DNA of 64,000 bases from Pseudoalteromonas arabiensis (GTDB lineage Bacteria > Pseudomonadota > Gammaproteobacteria > Enterobacterales > Alteromonadaceae). Shown here one piece after another: positions 59,878-64,000 of this stretch. The stretch spans positions 328,463 to 392,462 of the forward strand of contig NZ_LRUF01000026.1 of the NCBI RefSeq assembly GCF_001550155.1, in the 5' to 3' direction. Positions within the stretch are counted from its first letter, which is position 1. Every line of letters begins with the position of its first letter. A program made the translations under genes and the position numbers. A model generated the notes under the pieces. The model saw only the letters and a program-made list of their open reading frames with translations, did not search any database and was not told where the DNA came from.

Positions 59878-61455
59878 TTGATAAAACATGATTTAAACAA
59901 AACGCTACAAGCGTTATCGGCACACTATCCAACCGCAATTAATGGGATTAAACGTGGCATCGAGCGAGAAGCATTAAGGATCAAACCTAACGGTGTTATT
60001 TCAAAGAAGGGGCATCCGCAAGGAGTAGGGTGCGCACTGACCAATGATCATATAACTACAGATTTTTCAGAATCTTTATTAGAGTTTATTACGCCAGTCA
60101 GTACCTCACCTGAGCAAACATTAGCGCAGCTTAAAGATTTACAGAAGTTTACCTTGTCTCAAATGGGTGACGAATTGTTATGGCCTATTAGTATGCCATG
60201 CTTTATTGATAACCAAGATGACATTGTGCTGGCGCAATTTGGTGACTCAAATATCGGTCGCATGAAAACACTCTACCGTGAAGGGCTTAAAAATCGTTAT
60301 GGTAGTATGATGCAAGCCATTGCAGGTGTGCATTTTAATATTTCCTTCCCTGACACGTTATGGCAGGGACTACATGAGCTAAGTGATAGCACAAAGGACT
60401 TAGCAGATTTTATATCTGATGGTTACTTAGGTTTAATTCGTAATTTTAAACGCGAACTTTGGTTAATTAGCTATTTATTTGGTGCCTCCCCTGCGTTATG
60501 TCACTCTTTTCTTCAAGGGCGTCAAACTGAGCTGCCATTTAAAAAGTTAGGTAAAGGTACACTTTACTTAGAGGTTGGCACCGCTTTACGTCTTGGTGAT
60601 CTGGGCTATACAAACAGCGCACAATCTTCTTTACGTGTGATGTACAACTCGTTAGATGAATACGTTGCTGGTTTAAAAGAAGCCATTAATACACCATCAA
60701 ATATTTATAATCATATTGATGATTACACCAGCGAAACACCAAAACAGTTGAATAAAAACATTCTCCAAATCGAAAATGAATTCTACTCACCGATTAGGCC
60801 TAAACGAAATGCTGCCAGTGGAGAAACCCCTACGGACGCTTTGCTACGAGGTGGAATTGAATACATTGAAGTACGTGCCTTAGATGTCAATCCATTTAGT
60901 GAAACGGGTATCGACTTACAACAGATCCACTTTTTAGATGTATTTTTAACTTATTGCTTATTAAGTGATTCCCCTGCGATGGACTGGCAGGAGCAAAGTC
61001 TCAGTACTAAAAACCTTGATGCCGTAGTAAACGAGGGACGTAGTCCTGATTTGCAACTGTTAAAGCAAGGTGAGTCAGTAAGCTTGACGACGTGGGCAAC
61101 GTCAATATTCGATAAACTAAAGTCGGTGGCGCACTATATGGATGCTGCCTATGGCGTAAGTTATTACAATGAAACAGTGGCAACGCTTGCGGCCTGGGTT
61201 AGTGAGCCAAATAAAACATTTTCAGGACGATACATTGATATGTTAGCAAACACTAACCAAGATAATGGTGAGTTTGCATTAACACTTGCACAGCAATATA
61301 AGCAAAGTCACCTAGGCGCTGATTATCAATTTTACGATGAGGCTTTTTTAACTGAGCAAGCATCTAAGTCGGTAACAAAAGAACGCGAAGTAAAAGCAGA
61401 AGATAATGTGTCTTTCACTGCATTTTTAGATGATTACTTTGCAAAGGTGAAGTAA
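59878..61455 (+). CDS. gshA: Glutamate-cysteine ligase
   Basis: A 525-residue cytoplasmic enzyme making gamma-glutamylcysteine, the first and rate-limiting step of glutathione synthesis. It is of the proteobacterial GshA type: GIKRGIEREALRIKPNG near the N-terminus, TTDFSESLLEFITP, GVHFNISFPD, LFGASPALCHSFL and YIEVRALDVNPFSETGID. The start codon is TTG, with GAGGA 7 bases upstream. E. coli gshA also begins with UUG. A sigma-32-like promoter lies upstream. No gshB is present in the window. Confidence 0.95.
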   Translation: MIKHDLNKTLQALSAHYPTAINGIKRGIEREALRIKPNGVISKKGHPQGVGCALTNDHITTDFSESLLEFITPVSTSPEQTLAQLKDLQKFTLSQMGDELLWPISMPCFIDNQDDIVLAQFGDSNIGRMKTLYREGLKNRYGSMMQAIAGVHFNISFPDTLWQGLHELSDSTKDLADFISDGYLGLIRNFKRELWLISYLFGASPALCHSFLQGRQTELPFKKLGKGTLYLEVGTALRLGDLGYTNSAQSSLRVMYNSLDEYVAGLKEAINTPSNIYNHIDDYTSETPKQLNKNILQIENEFYSPIRPKRNAASGETPTDALLRGGIEYIEVRALDVNPFSETGIDLQQIHFLDVFLTYCLLSDSPAMDWQEQSLSTKNLDAVVNEGRSPDLQLLKQGESVSLTTWATSIFDKLKSVAHYMDAAYGVSYYNETVATLAAWVSEPNKTFSGRYIDMLANTNQDNGEFALTLAQQYKQSHLGADYQFYDEAFLTEQASKSVTKEREVKAEDNVSFTAFLDDYFAKVK

Positions 61456-61466
61456 ATTTTAGACAT

Positions 61467-61496
61467 AAAAAAACGCAGCCTAGGGAGAGGCTGCGT
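61467..61496 (-). terminator. Terminator-like hairpin oriented to the minus strand
   Basis: ACGCAGCCT pairs with AGGCTGCGT around a 6-base loop. The T-run (seven T) follows only on the minus strand. The plus-strand side continues CAAAGATT. It lies between two plus-strand genes, where no minus-strand gene needs it. Confidence 0.5.
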
Positions 61497-61590
61497 CAAA
61501 GATTCTTCAGGGATGAAACAATGCTATACTGCTGCATTCATAAGTTCAGACTGACCCACTAAAAAAAAGTTCAGCGAGATACATAAAAAA

Positions 61591-62199
61591 ATGAAAAAAA
61601 GTTTAATTATTTTATCGCTGGCCGCATCTTTGGCTGGTTGTGCTACTGCTCCACCTGAGCAACCCCATGATATTTGTAAGATTTTCGAAGAAAAGCCTGA
61701 TTGGTATTATGATGCTCGCGATGCTCAAGAAAAGTGGGGATCGCCAAAACATGTATTAATGAGCATGATGTATCAGGAAAGCTCGTTTCGTCATGATGCA
61801 ACACCACCTATGGAATACTTTCTGTGGATCATCCCAATTGGTCGTGTAAGCTCAGCCTATGGTTACTCACAAGCAAAAACACCAACATGGTCAGACTATA
61901 TTCGTGAAACCAATAACAGTGGTGCAGATAGAGATGATTTCGATGATGCCATCGATTTTATGGCGTGGTTTGTTTATAAAACACATAAAGTAAATGGTGT
62001 TTCAAAGTGGGACGCTTACGCGCAGTACCTTAATTATCATGAAGGGTGGGGCGGTTATAAACGTGGTACGTATAAAAAGAAAAAATGGTTGATGAGTGTG
62101 GCAAATAAAGTTAAGCATCGAGCAAGTCGTTATGGTGCACAACTTAGAAAATGCGAAGATGAGTTGGATAAAAACTGGTTTGAGCGCTTGTTTAGTTAG
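61591..62199 (+). CDS. SLT-type transglycosylase-like lipoprotein
   Basis: A 202-residue lipoprotein. The signal peptide ends in the lipobox SLAGCAT (Cys at residue 17). The mature part resembles the lytic transglycosylase SLT domain: KHVLMSMMYQESSFRHDATP carries the putative catalytic Glu (about residue 64). SAYGYSQAKTPTWSDYI, FMAWFVYKTH and YAQYLNYHEGWGGYKRGTY follow the family order, including the late Tyr/His/Glu region. It probably cleaves peptidoglycan glycan strands in the periplasm. Activity is inferred from the conserved Glu. It is related to the uncharacterised lipoproteins often named transglycosylase SLT domain-containing. Confidence 0.82.
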   Translation: MKKSLIILSLAASLAGCATAPPEQPHDICKIFEEKPDWYYDARDAQEKWGSPKHVLMSMMYQESSFRHDATPPMEYFLWIIPIGRVSSAYGYSQAKTPTWSDYIRETNNSGADRDDFDDAIDFMAWFVYKTHKVNGVSKWDAYAQYLNYHEGWGGYKRGTYKKKKWLMSVANKVKHRASRYGAQLRKCEDELDKNWFERLFS

Positions 62200-62212
62200 C
62201 AGTTATTTAGTT

Positions 62213-62239
62213 AAAAACCCACAAAAATGTGGGTTTTTT
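62213..62239. terminator. Bidirectional intrinsic terminator
   Basis: AAAAACCCACA, a 4-base loop and TGTGGGTTTTTT form a perfect stem between the convergent SLT lipoprotein and mscS genes. Confidence 0.9.
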
Positions 62240-62248
62240 AATGATAAA

Positions 62249-63088
62249 TTATTTGCCAGGAAATTGGTGAATGTGTACATCCCGTTGCGGAAACGGAATA
62301 GTGATATCCGCTGCATCAAAAGCAATTTTTACTTTTTCATACAAGCCAAAATACACTGGCCAGTAATTCTCTGAGTTAACCCACGCCCATACCAGCATAC
62401 CAATATGACTATCGCCATGTTGACTAACATGTACCACCGGCTTTTTCGCATCTTGATCTTTTAGTACTAATTCATAGTCATTCAACACACCCATAAGCAC
62501 TTCTCGCGCCTTATGAACATCATCGCCATAACTAATACCAAACTCTATATCAACACGGCGTGTAGGCTCTGCAAATTTGTTTTTGACACAGCCATTAGAT
62601 AAAGCGCCATTTGGAATGATTATTTTTTCATTATCATAAGTAAGTAGCACAGTGACAAAAATTTGAATCTCAACAACTTTCCCCATATAACCTTGTGCTT
62701 CAATAACATCACCGACTTTAAACGGTTTAAAGAATAAAATCAGAACACCACCTGCAAAATTAGCTAAACTACCTTGCAGTGCCATACCAACGGCTAAGCC
62801 TGCAGCACCTAACATAGCGATGAATGAGGTGGTTTCGATGCCGATCATAGAGGCAACAGAAATCAGCAAGAGTATTTTTAAAATGACTGAAATAAATGAC
62901 ACTAAAAAGTGTGTGAGCCCAGCTTCAAATTTTACTCTGTTCATTGATTTTTCGGCCATGTTGGCGATGCGGCCAATCAACCACCACCCTATAACCAAGA
63001 CTAAAATAGCTAAAATAAATTTTGGCCCATATAACATGAGTAATTCGATAGCTTGGTTATATACTTTTTCGATTGAAATATCGTCCAT
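62249..63088 (-). CDS. mscS: Small-conductance mechanosensitive channel (MscS family)
   Basis: A 279-residue inner-membrane channel that opens under membrane tension to release solutes after osmotic downshock. Three transmembrane helices are visible. The pore-lining TM3 is the conserved Gly/Ala-packed GAAGLAVGMALQGSLANFAG then GVLILFFKPFKVGD. The cytoplasmic beta and alpha/beta domains follow, with the strand IIIPNGALSNGCVKN and an ending ITIPFPQRDVHIH. Length is close to E. coli MscS (286). GGAG lies 5 bases before the ATG. Confidence 0.94.
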   Translation of the reverse strand: MDDISIEKVYNQAIELLMLYGPKFILAILVLVIGWWLIGRIANMAEKSMNRVKFEAGLTHFLVSFISVILKILLLISVASMIGIETTSFIAMLGAAGLAVGMALQGSLANFAGGVLILFFKPFKVGDVIEAQGYMGKVVEIQIFVTVLLTYDNEKIIIPNGALSNGCVKNKFAEPTRRVDIEFGISYGDDVHKAREVLMGVLNDYELVLKDQDAKKPVVHVSQHGDSHIGMLVWAWVNSENYWPVYFGLYEKVKIAFDAADITIPFPQRDVHIHQFPGK

Positions 63089-63200
63089 TGTTGCTCCATG
63101 TAAATAAACTTAACCGGACACAATACTAGACGAATTAACATGAAAGTGTGTTCTTTAGCAGAAAAATGTGAAACTTCAGAGGCGCTAATATGCGTAATAA

Positions 63201-63226
63201 AAAAGGAGTAGCAAGCTACTCCTTTT
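63201..63226 (-). terminator. Intrinsic terminator after the CBS protein gene
   Basis: AAAAGGAGTAGC pairs with GCTACTCCTTTT around a tight 2-base centre, directly after the stop codon of the minus-strand gene. A- and T-runs flank both sides. Confidence 0.8.
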
Positions 63227-63227
63227 C

Positions 63228-64000
63228 TTATTCTTGAATACGTTTACTGGGGATTACTTTAACCAGTTTTACCATATTTTCTTTAACTTCTAATACTTCG
63301 ATAGGGTAGCCAGCAATACGCAAACTTAAGTTAGCATCTGGAATATCTTCAAGGTATTCTACAATTAAACCACTTAAAGTTTTTGGCCCATCTATAGGGA
63401 GCTCCCAGTTCATTTCTTTATTTAAGTCACGAATATTAGCGCCACCATCGACAAGTACAGAACCATCGTCTTGCTCTGTTACTTCTTCACTTGGCGTACG
63501 GGTTTGCGTTGTTGTGAAATCTCCAACCACTTCTTCTAAGATATCTTCAAGTGTCACGAGACCTTGAATATCACCATATTCATCTACAACTAGACCAATT
63601 CGCTCTTTTGATTGTTGGAATTTTAAAAGTTGTGTATTGAGTGATGTCCCTTCAGGAATAAAGTAAATCTCACGAACGGCACGTAATAGTGAAGGCTTAT
63701 CAAATTGCTCTTTTGTTAACAGGCGTAGGGCATCACGCGAATGAATGAAGCCTACTGCATCGTCAATTTGGTCTCTATAAAGCAGTACACGCGTGTGTTG
63801 TGCATGTGTTAATTGGCGACTGATAAGCTTCCAATCATCATTGATATCAATTGCAACAATCTCATTTCGTGGGATCATGATATCTTCTACGGTGACTTGC
63901 TCTAAATCTAAAATAGATGTCAGCATGCTTTGATGGCGAGCAGGAAGCAGGGCCCCTGATTCATTTACCACCGTTTTTAGCTCTTCTTTGCTTAGGCTGT
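63228..64000 (-). CDS. CorC/HlyC-family CBS-domain protein (CorB/YfjD-like), 5' end outside the window
   Basis: The C-terminal ~257 residues of a larger protein. The frame is open to the window edge (SLSKEELKTVVNESG before the GTG at 63971), so that GTG is not the true start. The N-terminal DUF21/CNNM membrane domain should lie beyond 64000. Visible here are the segment DLEQVTVEDIMIPRNEIVAI, a pair of CBS domains (about 120 residues, with GLVVDEYGDIQGLVTLEDIL and EEVVGDF) and the C-terminal transporter-associated CorC_HlyC domain (GSVLVDGGANIRDLNKEMNW). Family members are linked to magnesium/cobalt efflux or membrane homeostasis; the exact role is unsure. Confidence 0.85.
   Translation of the reverse strand, partial: SLSKEELKTVVNESGALLPARHQSMLTSILDLEQVTVEDIMIPRNEIVAIDINDDWKLISRQLTHAQHTRVLLYRDQIDDAVGFIHSRDALRLLTKEQFDKPSLLRAVREIYFIPEGTSLNTQLLKFQQSKERIGLVVDEYGDIQGLVTLEDILEEVVGDFTTTQTRTPSEEVTEQDDGSVLVDGGANIRDLNKEMNWELPIDGPKTLSGLIVEYLEDIPDANLSLRIAGYPIEVLEVKENMVKLVKVIPSKRIQE

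Noticed and set aside
63228..63971. Complete 247-residue CBS protein starting at the GTG at 63971
   Set aside because: The frame continues upstream to the window edge with family-like sequence (SLSKEELKTVV), so the gene is only partly in the window.
1..64000. Mobile elements, prophage, CRISPR, toxin-antitoxin or defence islands
   Set aside because: No transposase, integrase, direct-repeat array, cas gene or restriction gene was seen. Gene content is core and syntenic throughout.

Overview
The window is AT-rich, gene-dense chromosomal DNA from a marine gammaproteobacterium. Gene order and protein sequences point to Pseudoalteromonas or a close relative in Alteromonadales: rpsT beside murJ-ribF-ileS-lspA-fkpB-ispH, bamD beside rluD-pgeF-clpB, a POT transporter, an HPPD/fumarylacetoacetase pair, and TyrR. 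I assign the genus by recognition, not by a search. I saw no rRNA, tRNA, insertion sequence, prophage or CRISPR array. Nearly every convergent gene pair has a clear intrinsic terminator between it.

Layout. 1-2.2 kb: a hotdog protein (DUF4442) converging on an M23 peptidase/bactofilin pair. 2.2-4.9 kb: tyrosine catabolism (fahA, hppD). 5-9.4 kb: a 5'-nucleotidase lipoprotein with a C-terminal LamG-like domain, then a POT peptide transporter. 9.6-23.9 kb: a complete E. coli-type (type II) cellulose locus, with bcsRQABZC on the minus strand and bcsEFG divergent on the plus strand. 24-25.5 kb: tyrR. 25.6-35.5 kb: a mixed region with a secreted protein of unknown function, a thioesterase, ompW, a MATE pump, dapE, a fused acyltransferase resembling OlsF, a 2-hydroxyacid dehydrogenase, an Smr protein, small membrane proteins and a lone receiver protein. 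35.6-43.4 kb: rpsT and the murJ-ribF-ileS-lspA-fkpB-ispH cluster. 43.4-52 kb: a LytS/AlgZ-type kinase with a LytTR/AlgR-type regulator, immediately followed by the minor pilin cluster pilV-pilW-pilX-pilY1-pilE and two convergent FimT/GspH pseudopilin genes. 52-64 kb: glnB, bamD, rluD, pgeF, clpB, a PAS chemoreceptor, gshA, an SLT lipoprotein, mscS and the 3' part of a CorC/HlyC-type CBS protein that runs off the window.

How the genes work together. The two largest systems, cellulose export and type IV pilus minor pilins, both concern surface attachment. BcsA (PilZ) and BcsE (GIL-like RxxD) should bind c-di-GMP. The kinase/LytTR pair sits directly upstream of the pilus genes, and two LytTR-like direct repeats lie just ahead of pilV, so pathway-specific control is likely. 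TyrR-box-like sequences lie ahead of tyrR itself and ahead of hppD, suggesting that TyrR links aromatic amino acid sensing to tyrosine breakdown.

The most notable single observation is in bcsZ. The cellulase keeps the GH8 catalytic acid Glu56, but the position of the general-base Asp (E. coli Asp243) is Asn245. Other points to check are a sigma-32-like promoter ahead of gshA, FNR-like boxes ahead of ompW, a hairpin that would sequester the dapE ribosome binding site, and a relatively GC-rich structured segment downstream of bcsC. I found no clear evidence of a wholly new multi-gene system.
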